A stretch of 64,000 nt of DNA from NCBI RefSeq assembly GCF_017948455.1, contig NZ_JAFFSU010000010.1, forward strand, positions 248,001 to 312,000, read 5' to 3'. Below, one piece after another: positions 45,463-53,475 of the stretch. Both the position numbers and the translations under genes were made by a program. Origin of the DNA: Streptomyces sp. GESEQ-4 (lineage in GTDB: Bacteria > Actinomycetota > Actinomycetes > Streptomycetales > Streptomycetaceae). Each line of letters opens with the position of its first letter. The stretch's first letter is position 1. The notes under the pieces are model-generated. The model had not been told where the DNA came from and ran no database searches. It worked only from the letters and a program-made list of their open reading frames with translations.

Positions 45463-47409
45463 ATGAGATCCAACCGCGCCAGGGCACGTGCCGTGGCGGG
45501 CATCGCGGCGACGCTGCCGATGCTCGCCGGGGCGCTGGCCTTCGGCATACCCGCCGCGCACGCCGCGGACAACCCGGGCCGGGACCTGCTCGCGGGCACC
45601 AAGCCCGCGTGGGCCACGACCAAGGCCGACAAGGGGGCCGCGCCGGACAGCTCCGCGGTCACCGCCCGGGTCTACTTCGCCGGCCGCGACGCCACCGGTC
45701 TCGCCGCCTACGCCAAGGCCGTGTCCGACCCGCGTTCGGCCTCCTACGGCAAGTATCTGAGCGCCGACCAGGCGCAGAGCCGCTTCGGTGCGACGCCGGC
45801 CCAGATCACCGCCGTCAAGACGTGGCTGACGTCCGCGGGCCTGAAGGTCACGGGTGTCGCGCAGCACTACGTCTCCGTGACCGGCGACGTGGCCGCCGCC
45901 GAGCAGGCGTTCGGCACCCAGCTGCGCACCTACGCCAAGGGCACGAAGACCTACCGCGCGCCCGCCAGGACCGCGTCGGCGCCCGACAGCCTGAACGGCG
46001 CCGTCCTGACCGTCACCGGCCTGGACAACGCCCCGCACCGGGCGAGCCACGACGACCAACTGCCCGGTCCTTCCACGGTGTTCAAGAACGCCGGGCCGTT
46101 CTCCTCGTACTACGGCTCGAAGGTCGCGAGCACGCTGCCGGACGCGTACGGCACCAAGATCCCGTACGCCGTCCGGGGCTACACCGGCAAGCAGCTGCGG
46201 GCCGCGTACGGCGCGGGCTCGCGCACCGGCAAGGGCGTGCGGGTCGCCATCACCGACGCGTTCGCCTCGCCGACCATCGCCTACGACGCGGCGAGCTACG
46301 CGAAGAAGCACGGCGACGCCGCCTGGAAGACCGGCCAGTTGCGCCAGGTGCTGCCGAAGAAGTACACGCACACCGGCGCCGACGAGTGCGACGCCGCCGG
46401 CTGGTACGGCGAGGAGACCCTCGACGTCGAGGCCGTGCACGCGGTCGCGCCGGCCGCGAACGTCACGTACGTGGGCGGCGCGTCCTGCATGGACGACGAC
46501 CTGCTCGACGCGCTCAGCAAGATCGTCGACAACCACCTCGCCGACATCGTCTCCAACTCCTGGGGCGACATCGAGGCCCACCAGACGCCGGACCTCGCGG
46601 CCGCCTACGACCAGGTCTTCCAGTTCGGCGCGGCCGAGGGCATCGGCTTCTACTTCTCCTCCGGCGACAACGGCGACGAGGTCGCCCACACCGGCACGAA
46701 GCAGGTCGACACCCCGGCCAACTCCGCCTGGGTGACGGCCGTCGGCGGTACGTCGCTGGCGGTCGGCAAGGGCGACTCGTATCTGTGGGAGACCGGCTGG
46801 GGCACCCAGAAGGCGGCGCTGTCCGACGACGGCAAGAGCTGGGTGGACTTCCCGGGCGCGTACACCTCGGGTGCGGGCGGCGGCACCAGCAAGACGGTCG
46901 CCGAGCCCTCCTACCAGAAGGGCGTGGTGCCGACCTCGCTGGCGCAGGCCAACAGCGCCGCCGGCAACCGCGTCGTCCCGGACATCGCGGCCATCGCCGA
47001 CCCGAACACCGGGTTCCTGGTGGGTCAGACGCAGACCTTCCCGGACGGCTCGCAGCAGTACAGCGAGTACCGCATCGGCGGCACCTCGCTCGCCTCGCCC
47101 GTCATCGCGGCGGTGCAGGCACTGGCGCAGGAGGCACGCGGCGGGAAGGCGATCGGCTTCGCCAACCCGGCGATCTACGCCAAGTACGGCTCGACGGCGT
47201 ACCACGACGTCACGGACGCCCCCACCGGCTCCGGACTCGCCGTGGCGCGCGTCGACTTCGTCAACGGCTACGACGCGAGCGGCGGCCTGACCACCTCCGT
47301 CCGCACCCTCGGCACCGACAGCTCGCTGAAGGCGGTCAAGGGGTACGACGACGTGACGGGCGTGGGGACACCCGCGCGGGGCTACGTGGAGTCGTACCGC
47401 CGACGGTGA
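45463..47409 (+). CDS. Secreted S53 (sedolisin/kumamolisin) peptidase
   Basis: 648 residues; ATG 45463 with AGGGGG. Signal peptide about 1-35 (GIAATLPMLAGALAFGIPAA). A pro-kumamolisin activation domain spans about 55-200 (VSDPRSASYGKYLSADQAQS RFGATPAQITAVKTWL). The catalytic domain has GEETLDVEAVHAVAPAANVT with the Glu/Asp pair, the oxyanion Asp in YFSSGDNGDEV, and nucleophile Ser about 541 in RIGGTSLASPVIA (usual G-T-S-x-x-x-P). Sedolisins are acid-active serine-carboxyl endopeptidases exported as zymogens. It follows the DUF305 gene by 163 bp and has its own structured leader. Confidence 0.93.
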   Translation: MRSNRARARAVAGIAATLPMLAGALAFGIPAAHAADNPGRDLLAGTKPAWATTKADKGAAPDSSAVTARVYFAGRDATGLAAYAKAVSDPRSASYGKYLSADQAQSRFGATPAQITAVKTWLTSAGLKVTGVAQHYVSVTGDVAAAEQAFGTQLRTYAKGTKTYRAPARTASAPDSLNGAVLTVTGLDNAPHRASHDDQLPGPSTVFKNAGPFSSYYGSKVASTLPDAYGTKIPYAVRGYTGKQLRAAYGAGSRTGKGVRVAITDAFASPTIAYDAASYAKKHGDAAWKTGQLRQVLPKKYTHTGADECDAAGWYGEETLDVEAVHAVAPAANVTYVGGASCMDDDLLDALSKIVDNHLADIVSNSWGDIEAHQTPDLAAAYDQVFQFGAAEGIGFYFSSGDNGDEVAHTGTKQVDTPANSAWVTAVGGTSLAVGKGDSYLWETGWGTQKAALSDDGKSWVDFPGAYTSGAGGGTSKTVAEPSYQKGVVPTSLAQANSAAGNRVVPDIAAIADPNTGFLVGQTQTFPDGSQQYSEYRIGGTSLASPVIAAVQALAQEARGGKAIGFANPAIYAKYGSTAYHDVTDAPTGSGLAVARVDFVNGYDASGGLTTSVRTLGTDSSLKAVKGYDDVTGVGTPARGYVESYRRR

Positions 47410-47419
47410 CGGTGAACGG

Positions 47420-47454
47420 GGGGGGCGTGGGGTGCCCCACACCCCACGCCCCCC
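47420..47454 (+). terminator. Terminator between the S53 protease and nadE
   Basis: Perfect 13-bp stem GGGGGGCGTGGGG / CCCCACGCCCCCC with a 9-base loop, starting 10 bp after the protease stop. Confidence 0.8.
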
Positions 47455-47485
47455 ATCGCGTCGCTCTGACGATTACACTGAGCCC

Positions 47486-49540
47486 GTGCCTGACTTGAAC
47501 TTCTGGTCGATCTATCAGCACGGCTTCGCACGCGTCGCCGCATGTACGGGCCACACCGTCATCGCGGACCCGCACGCCAACGCCGAAGCGGTCCTGCGCC
47601 ACGCCCGCCGGTGCGCCGAGGAGGGGGTCGCCGTCGCCGTCTTCCCGGAGATGGTGCTGTGCGGCTACTCCATCGAGGACCTGCTGCTGCAGGACGCACT
47701 GCTCGACCAGGTCGAGGAGGCGCTGCGGGAGGTGGTGGCCGGGTCGGCCCGGCTGCTGCCGGTCCTGGTCGTCGGCGCCCCGCTGCGCCATCGCAACCGG
47801 GTCTACAACTGCGCGGTGATCGTGCACCGCGGCCGCGTCCTCGGGGTCGTACCCAAGTCGTACCCGCCGAACTACCGGGAGTTCTACGAGCGCCGGCAGA
47901 TCGCCGACGGCGCCGACGAGCGCGGCGGGTCGATCCGCGTCGGCGGTGAGACCGTGCCGTTCGGCGTGGATCTGCTGTTCACGGCGGACGATGTCCCGGG
48001 TCTCGTGCTGCACGCGGAGATCTGCGAGGACATGTGGGTGCCGGTGCCGCCCAGCGCGGAGGCGGCCCTCGCCGGCGCGACCCTCCTCGTCAACCTCTCC
48101 GGCAGCCCGATCACGGTCGGGCGGGCCGAGGACCGCAAGCTGCTGTGCCGCTCGGCGTCCGCCCGCTGCCTCGCCGCGTACGTCTACGCGGCGGCCGGCC
48201 TCGGCGAGTCGACCACCGATCTGTCCTGGGACGGCCAGGCCATGGTCTACGAGAACGGCGTGCTGCTGGCCGAGACCGAGCGGTTCCCCCTCGGCGACGA
48301 GTACGCGATCGCCGACGTGGACCTCGACCTGCTGCGGCAGGAGCGGCAGCGGATGGGCACGTTCGACGACAACCGCCGGACGCACCGCGCGCGCACCGCC
48401 GACTTCCGGACGGTCGAGTTCACGCTCGATCCGCCGCTCACCGACCTGGGGCTGCGCCGTCGCCTGGAGCGCTTCCCGTTCGTGCCGGCCGACGCCGACC
48501 GCCTCGCCCTGGACTGCTACGAGGCGTACAACATCCAGGTCGAGGGCCTCCAGCAGCGGCTGGCGGCGATCGGCGGGCCGAAAGTGGTCATCGGGGTGTC
48601 CGGCGGCCTCGACTCCACGCACGCGCTGATCGTCGCCGCCCGTGCGATGGACCGGGCGGGCCGTCCACGCAGCGACATCCTGGCCTGGACGCTGCCCGGC
48701 TTTGCCACCAGCGACCACACCAAGGACAACGCCCACGCGCTGATGCGGGCCATCGGCGTCACCGCGGCCGAGCTGGACATCACGCCGACCGCGCGGCTGA
48801 TGCTGGACGAGATGGGCCACCCGTTCGCGTCCGGCGAGCCGGTGTACGACGTCACCTTCGAGAACGTGCAGGCCGGACTGCGCACCGACTACCTGTTCCG
48901 GCTCGCCAACCAGCGCGGCGGCATCGTGCTCGGCACCGGTGACCTGTCGGAGCTGGCGCTCGGCTGGTCGACGTACGGCGTGGGCGACCAGATGAGCCAC
49001 TACAACGTCAACTCGGGCGTTCCGAAGACGCTGATCCAGCACCTCATCCGGTGGGTCATCAGCAGCGGGCAGTTCGACGAGGAGACGGGCAAGATCCTCG
49101 CGGCGATCCTCGACACCGAGATCAGCCCGGAGCTGGTGCCGGGCGAGGAGATGCAGTCCACCGAGTCCAAGATCGGCCCGTACGCGCTGCACGACTTCAC
49201 GCTCTTCCATGTGCTGCGGTACGGCTTCCGGCCGTCGAAGATCGCCTTCCTCGCCTGGCACGCCTGGCACGACCCGGAGGCCGGCGCCTGGCCGCCGAAC
49301 TTCCCGGAGGCCAAGCGGGTGGCGTACGACCTCCCGGAGATCCGGCGCTGGCTGGAGGTGTTCTGCCGCCGCTTCTTCGCCTTCGCCCAGTTCAAACGCT
49401 CGGCCATGCCGAACGGGCCGAAGGTCTCGGCGGGCGGTTCGCTGTCCCCGCGCGGCGACTGGCGCGCACCGTCCGACAGCTCGGCGGGGGTGTGGCTGCG
49501 GGATCTTGCGCGCTTCGACATGCCGGAGGTGGGAGGGTAA
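47486..49540 (+). CDS. nadE: Glutamine-dependent NAD+ synthase
   Basis: 684 residues from GTG 47486 (VPDLNFWSIYQHGFARVAAC); a longer frame has no better site. N-terminal nitrilase-type glutaminase domain with the triad E55 (VFPEMVLCGY), K124 (GVVPKSYPPNYREFYE) and C180 (HAEICEDMWVP). C-terminal synthetase domain from about 350, P-loop VIGVSGGLDSTHA (about 370). It converts deamido-NAD to NAD with glutamine as nitrogen source, the last step of NAD synthesis. Full length for the actinobacterial form. Downstream lies the decayed MFS fragment, i.e. the edge of the accessory DNA. Confidence 0.96.
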   Translation: MPDLNFWSIYQHGFARVAACTGHTVIADPHANAEAVLRHARRCAEEGVAVAVFPEMVLCGYSIEDLLLQDALLDQVEEALREVVAGSARLLPVLVVGAPLRHRNRVYNCAVIVHRGRVLGVVPKSYPPNYREFYERRQIADGADERGGSIRVGGETVPFGVDLLFTADDVPGLVLHAEICEDMWVPVPPSAEAALAGATLLVNLSGSPITVGRAEDRKLLCRSASARCLAAYVYAAAGLGESTTDLSWDGQAMVYENGVLLAETERFPLGDEYAIADVDLDLLRQERQRMGTFDDNRRTHRARTADFRTVEFTLDPPLTDLGLRRRLERFPFVPADADRLALDCYEAYNIQVEGLQQRLAAIGGPKVVIGVSGGLDSTHALIVAARAMDRAGRPRSDILAWTLPGFATSDHTKDNAHALMRAIGVTAAELDITPTARLMLDEMGHPFASGEPVYDVTFENVQAGLRTDYLFRLANQRGGIVLGTGDLSELALGWSTYGVGDQMSHYNVNSGVPKTLIQHLIRWVISSGQFDEETGKILAAILDTEISPELVPGEEMQSTESKIGPYALHDFTLFHVLRYGFRPSKIAFLAWHAWHDPEAGAWPPNFPEAKRVAYDLPEIRRWLEVFCRRFFAFAQFKRSAMPNGPKVSAGGSLSPRGDWRAPSDSSAGVWLRDLARFDMPEVGG

Positions 49541-49593
49541 CGGTCCTGGAGGATGGGCGCGGTGACCCTACGGGAGGCGGGGCGGTGGCCGCT

Positions 49594-49734
49594 CAGTGGT
49601 GCAGCGCGCCCGACCGGTCGGGTACGTGCGCGGCGACCACTCGCTCACGCCCGGCCGGCGGAGTCCACCGCGTAGGCCGCGGCCGTCACGCCCAGCCCCG
49701 GCACCGTCGGCGCCGGAGACGTCACTCCGAAGAT
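49594..49734 (-). pseudogene. Decayed 3' fragment of an MFS exporter gene
   Basis: On the minus strand 49734-49645 reads IFGVTSPAPTVPGLGVTAAA then YAVDSAGRA and an early TGA. It matches FGVTSPALAGALLAVLGLGV then AYGVDRR at the end of the exporter at 55231-56448, with a short internal deletion. The DNA alignment continues to about 49594, the place of the old stop. So a relative of that exporter gene once lay downstream of nadE. Confidence 0.6.
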
Positions 49735-49874
49735 CTGGGGGCTTACGGGCCGAACTTCGTTAGTGTCTTGAGCGGGTGGCACTCTCGGCAGCGCAAGTGG
49801 CTTTCCCTGCCCGTCCCGCTGAGGCTAAGGACCGCATACGGTCCACTTCGATTCCGGGAAATCGTAGGTCGACG
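49735..49874. other. Gene-free stretch at the right accessory edge
   Basis: 140 bp with lower GC than the neighbours. No coding potential, hairpin or repeat was recognised here. Confidence 0.4.
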
Positions 49875-51098
49875 TCACGGTTGTGAATCGGGCGGCCTTA
49901 CGAGGAGCCATGGCTCAACTACACCCATTCCTGCCACTGGACGCTGCCACATGACCTGGGCTGCATACTTTCCCTGAATTTCCCCTTGAACATGCAGGGA
50001 TGACTCTTCGCGAAGCTGCTCGATCAAGGATGCGTCAGCCAGAACCCCATCTCTAGGTGCGATGCCAGATAGCCTTTCCGTGAGGCTCACAGTCGGGCCT
50101 AATATAATTCCTCCCGTTGCGTAAACCTGGCCATAGCAGAGACCGATCCTGACTTCGGCCCTGAGGTCACCCAGCATCGTTGTCGTCTCGGATTCGGACA
50201 ATAGTAGTGCTGTTTCTGCCCCGGCGGATGCTGTAGCGGTGACGAACGTAACGTCGCTGTTCCGCGTATGGAAGAATCTTGCGCCAGTGATAGCCGAGAC
50301 CTGGTTGCAAAGTCCCCTCACCCTTTCAATCAGGGAGATTAGCTCCGCTTCGCCGAGCCTCCTGGACATACGGGCAAATCCAGCCATTTCGAGCATGCCG
50401 ATAGCCATAAATCCCGGAGTGAAGCCCTCTATTCCTTCCGGTCCTTCGAGGGCAGCGAGCTTTGTTTCCAAAGATGAGCATTCTGCCTCAAGGTCATCGG
50501 CCCGTTCTCTCACTCGCCCAAGTTCGTCTCTTAGTGCTGTCACTTCGCTTTGGAGTTGTTCTCTTTGCTCTAGCAGTTCGTCCCGTTCCTCGGTGACTCT
50601 TTCAATCCGCAGTTCAACTACGGCTTCCCGGTGCTGAATCTGACGCAGTTGCCGTTCGACGTCAGCCAATATCGTCTGGCGGTCCTGCAAGGCTTGCGTC
50701 AGCACCTCGACCTGTATCATGCTCTGCTGGGATTTCCGGTCAGCTTCTGCGAGTTGGAGCTGCGTCAGCCTGAGCAGACTGGCGGGGTTTCCTTGCGCTT
50801 CTACTGCTGCGTGATGTTGATCGCGTAGGAGCTGTAGGGTTTCTTCTTTGATTGACTCGCCTCGGTGGGCGGCCACATCTCGTGCGAGATCCAGGATGAA
50901 TTCCCAAGGTGGGAGTCGTGATCCGTTTAAATAGCGGGATATAGCTCCCGCGTCACGCGATCGACGTGCCCCATATCGGCGGACTGAAATCTCCAGCCCG
51001 GTGAACAATACACGCAGGCTATTTGCCAAGTTCTGCGCCTCAACAGGTAGCTCACCATCGAGTGGCCTGAGGAAAGCCGGCAGGTTTTTGTCTGTCAT
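49875..51098 (-). CDS. HTH-coiled coil-degenerate class III cyclase-like regulator
   Basis: 407 residues. Residues 30-80 carry an XRE-like DNA-binding motif (GAISRYLNGSRLPPWEFILD) known from many Streptomyces regulators. Residues 105-218 are a long coiled coil (RVTEERDELLEQREQLQSEV). Residues 228-395 follow the class III nucleotidyl cyclase pattern (MAIGMLEMAGFARMSRRLGE, EVRIGLCYGQVYATGG, ILGPTVSLTERLSG). The first metal Asp is Glu237 and the canonical GDxxN is GPTVS (P335, S338), so catalysis is doubtful and it may be a ligand-binding pseudo-cyclase. GC and codon use are unlike the neighbours. Leu57 is TTA, so translation may depend on bldA tRNA. Confidence 0.75.
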   Translation of the reverse strand: MTDKNLPAFLRPLDGELPVEAQNLANSLRVLFTGLEISVRRYGARRSRDAGAISRYLNGSRLPPWEFILDLARDVAAHRGESIKEETLQLLRDQHHAAVEAQGNPASLLRLTQLQLAEADRKSQQSMIQVEVLTQALQDRQTILADVERQLRQIQHREAVVELRIERVTEERDELLEQREQLQSEVTALRDELGRVRERADDLEAECSSLETKLAALEGPEGIEGFTPGFMAIGMLEMAGFARMSRRLGEAELISLIERVRGLCNQVSAITGARFFHTRNSDVTFVTATASAGAETALLLSESETTTMLGDLRAEVRIGLCYGQVYATGGIILGPTVSLTERLSGIAPRDGVLADASLIEQLREESSLHVQGEIQGKYAAQVMWQRPVAGMGVVEPWLLVRPPDSQP

Positions 51099-51218
51099 TC
51101 ATCCCCCATCACTGGTGTTGCCAACTGCTTGGCAACGTGTGCCACGTGGCGCAACGGTGCACCAGCTCAGGAGTCTAGGGAGTCACCACCCTGGCCTACA
51201 GATGAAAGGTGTACGTCG

Positions 51219-51437
51219 TTGATCCTGTTCCCTGGCGCTCGCTACGTGGCGGCAGCTCAGCGTGTGGCTATAGTGCTGATCTTGCTGCCGCCCCTCCTGA
51301 TCGTCACCCTCGCGTGCGTGCCCGCACTGCTGTTTTTGCCGTTTAGTCGATCAGGGAGTGAACGGGTAGCAATGCTCGTAGGGCGTCTCGTCTTCTGGAC
51401 GCGTACTCTCCTTCAAGGCATCCGCCCGCTTGCATGA
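51219..51437 (+). CDS. Small membrane protein of the accessory element
   Basis: 72 residues from TTG 51219 (GAAAGG about 11 bases upstream), read LILFPGARYVAAAQRVAIVL then ILLPPLLIVTLACVPALLFL, one long or two short membrane segments, then a basic tail (RLVFWTRTLLQGIRPLA). It is divergent from the pseudo-cyclase gene with a 120-bp gap. No family is recognised. The start is uncertain: a longer reading from 51129 exists. Small membrane proteins next to a regulator are common in actinomycete integrative elements. Confidence 0.5.
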   Translation: MILFPGARYVAAAQRVAIVLILLPPLLIVTLACVPALLFLPFSRSGSERVAMLVGRLVFWTRTLLQGIRPLA

Positions 51438-51595
51438 CATGCCCTGCGGTCAGTCAGGCCCCAAGCAATCTGGGCCGTCTCTGGGCCGTCAAAGGGCGGC
51501 CCAGGGTGACTAACGACGACCAATGACGACTGCTCAGGCGCCTGTCAGCGCTGCGCGGACGCCGATCGCACGAGGTCGCTCCGGGGCCGCGTCAC
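51438..51595. other. Element-end sequence before the duplicated glutamine synthetase tail
   Basis: No gene. Contains the repeated word CTGGGCCGTC (51470 and 51483 areas) and the inverted word GGGCCGTCAAAGGGCGGCCC. Such GGGCCGT repeats are what I associate with DNA beside integrase ends of actinomycete elements; inference. Confidence 0.35.
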
Positions 51596-51749
51596 TTCCT
51601 GCGCAACAAGCGGCAGGAGTGGGAGGAGTACCGCTCCGAGGTGACGGCGTTCGAACTGCGGAAGAGCCTGCCGGTTCTTTAGCGCAGGTCAAAGCGGGTT
51701 CTCGCTGATTCGGCGAGTGGGGCCGACGGTCGTGGACCGTCGGCCCCAC
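51596..51749 (+). repeat. Second copy of the glutamine synthetase 3' end and terminator (copy B)
   Basis: Reads FLRNKRQEWEEYRSEVTAFE to LRKSLPVL and a stop, the same protein end as glnA2, then a spacer and terminator. Orientation is opposite to copy A (42300-42454). Changes such as GAG/GAA, TCT/AGC, CTG/CTT and TAA/TAG are silent, showing the copy was under coding selection before it was cut off. Identical 41-bp core at 51614-51654. Likely an attachment-site scar. Confidence 0.85.
51717..51749 (+). terminator. Terminator of the duplicated tail
   Basis: Perfect 15-bp stem GTGGGGCCGACGGTC / GACCGTCGGCCCCAC, homologous to the glnA2 terminator, with loop GTG. Confidence 0.8.
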
Positions 51750-51915
51750 CGTGTCTCAGTACTTCTGGCAGCTGGTCTCGGCGGTGGAGCGAGCGCGTTG
51801 AGCACCGCGTTGGTCGGCACCCGGGTGACCGATGCGGCGGCGATGGCCGAAGGTCACCCGCGGAGCCAGCAAGCTGGCGTTGAGTAGACCGGCGGGATTC
51901 GAGGAGAATCGGATC

Positions 51916-52104
51916 ATGGCGATATGCAAGAAGTGCGGCGTGCGAAAGCGCCGTTGGCCCCGTTCCTGTCCCGGGTGCAGCGCCGGGTCGGCCCGGGCGG
52001 ACGTGGCCGTGGCGGGGGCCGATGTGGCCGTGGCAGCAGGACTGTTCGGGTGGATCAGACGAGCGGTCACGGGCGTTGTGCGGCGGATTTTCGACTGGAC
52101 CTGA
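51916..52104 (+). CDS. Small zinc-ribbon protein with C-terminal amphipathic helix
   Basis: 62 residues; ATG 51916 with GAGGAG 9 bases upstream. CKKCGVRKRRWPRSCPGC is a C-x2-C...C-x2-C metal knuckle, followed by an Ala/Val-rich stretch (ADVAVAGADVAVAAGLFG) and a cationic amphipathic end (WIRRAVTGVVRRIFDW). Such tails are seen in membrane-active or DNA-associated small proteins. Function unknown. It starts 167 bp after the duplicated terminator. Confidence 0.6.
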   Translation: MAICKKCGVRKRRWPRSCPGCSAGSARADVAVAGADVAVAAGLFGWIRRAVTGVVRRIFDWT

Positions 52105-52346
52105 CCCACCGGGCGCGATCCGGCTCCCGAAGTCGTCGGCATCGATCACAGGGCTGGCATGTTCCGCAAACTCGCCTGCTGCTTCATCCTCCACTGGCAG
52201 ATCTGCTCGCTGCGCGGCAGTCCACAGGACCAGGGTGGTGCGTGACGGCTCATACGAACACCGCCCAAGCCCCCTTCTCCGTAAGGCCACTGACGGCCGT
52301 GCGCTGAGCTGACTCGGCATGGCGGCTTCCTCGCATACTGAGAGAC

Positions 52347-53090
52347 ATGGCCCTCTACGACATCCTCGGCGCGACGTACAGCCGGACCCGGCAGCCGGAT
52401 CCGCGGATCGCCGCTCAGATTCAGGCCGCGCTCGGCGACGCCGCGGACGTGATCAACGTAGGAGCGGGCACCGGCTCCTACGAGCCGCCGCAAACGGTTC
52501 TCGCCGTCGAGCCCAGCCAGGTCATGCTCGCCCAGCGCCCACCCCGGTCCGCGCCCGCCGTACGGGCGGTCGCCGAGCATCTTCCGCTGCGTGACGACGC
52601 TGCCGACGCCGTCATGGCACTGCTGACCGTCCATCACTGGAATGACCCTGCGGCCGGCATTGCCGAGCTCCGCCGGGTCGCGCGCCGCCGCATCGTCATC
52701 CTGACCTGGGACCAGCGGATCTTCCGTGAGCGGTTCTGGCTCGTGCGTGAGTACCTCCCGCAGGCCGCCGCCTTCGACGACACCCGTGCCATCCCGGCCG
52801 ACCGGCTGGCCACGCTGCTCGGCGGGGCGCATCAGGAGCCCGTCCATGTCCCGCACGACTGCACGGACGGGTTCGGCGCAGCGTATTGGCGCCGCCCCCA
52901 CGCCTACCTCGACCCACAGGTGCGCGCCGGGATCTCCATGCTCGCCCAGACCGGAGAAGACGCCCTCGCCCCCGGCCTGGCAAAACTCACCGACGACCTC
53001 GCGACCGGCCACTGGCACGACCGTCACGCCGACCTGATCGCACTCGACACCCTCGATGTCGGTTATCGACTACTGCTGACGGACCTCTGA
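52347..53090 (+). CDS. SAM-dependent methyltransferase (class I)
   Basis: 247 residues. Motif I VINVGAGTGSYEPP (about 35-48), motif II AVEPSQVMLAQRP, motif III ADAVMALLTVHHWNDPAAGI, the order of UbiE/Methyltransf_11 enzymes that methylate small molecules. The start YDILGATYSRTRQPDPRIAA is usual for this subgroup. ATG 52347 with a modest GAGA site. Substrate is unknown. It stands alone between the accessory scar and a small convergent gene, so no pathway is suggested by the neighbours. Confidence 0.88.
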   Translation: MALYDILGATYSRTRQPDPRIAAQIQAALGDAADVINVGAGTGSYEPPQTVLAVEPSQVMLAQRPPRSAPAVRAVAEHLPLRDDAADAVMALLTVHHWNDPAAGIAELRRVARRRIVILTWDQRIFRERFWLVREYLPQAAAFDDTRAIPADRLATLLGGAHQEPVHVPHDCTDGFGAAYWRRPHAYLDPQVRAGISMLAQTGEDALAPGLAKLTDDLATGHWHDRHADLIALDTLDVGYRLLLTDL

Positions 53091-53117
53091 AGCAGCTCGG
53101 CAGTGCGGCAACCCGGC

Positions 53118-53249
53118 TCACCACGGGATTGCGCCCGACGCTGGGAAGGAGACCATGAACCAGATCACCAGGGGCATGAGGACCAGGAGAACGAACGCGG
53201 CGAAGACCTTCGCCCACATTGCTGTCTTGCCGGGCCCTTCAGTCGGCAT
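53118..53249 (-). CDS. 43-residue single-span membrane protein
   Basis: ATG 53249 with GGAGAGG upstream encodes MPTEGPGKTAMWAKVFAAFV then LLVLMPLVIWFMVSFPASGA and IPW. One clear membrane helix with few charges. Good site and codon use support a real gene, but there is no family call. It is convergent with the methyltransferase gene and divergent from the large membrane protein. Confidence 0.55.
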   Translation of the reverse strand: MPTEGPGKTAMWAKVFAAFVLLVLMPLVIWFMVSFPASGAIPW

Positions 53250-53475
53250 GGCCTCTCCGGGTGAACGCCTGGGGATCGCGTGGAACTCGCTGCCCTCCCA
53301 TGGTAGTTGAGGCGTTCCCGGCAGGTGGATGTTCGCTTGCCGACGTCGTCCGTCTCGTCTTCTTCCATACGTTTTCCGTACGTTCGGGACCCGTCCCCAC
53401 CAATGTGCCGCAGTATGGAGACATGTGAAGGCACAAGGTGCCCTGTCCGTACGGCAGTTGGGGGAGTGAGTCGGT

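Noticed and set aside
51590..51690. tRNA as attachment target
   Set aside because: No cloverleaf or anticodon arm; the duplicated DNA is the end of a protein gene.
52105..52346. Possible transposase remnant between the zinc-ribbon and methyltransferase genes
   Set aside because: Short frames on both strands show no transposase motif and no terminal inverted repeats were seen.
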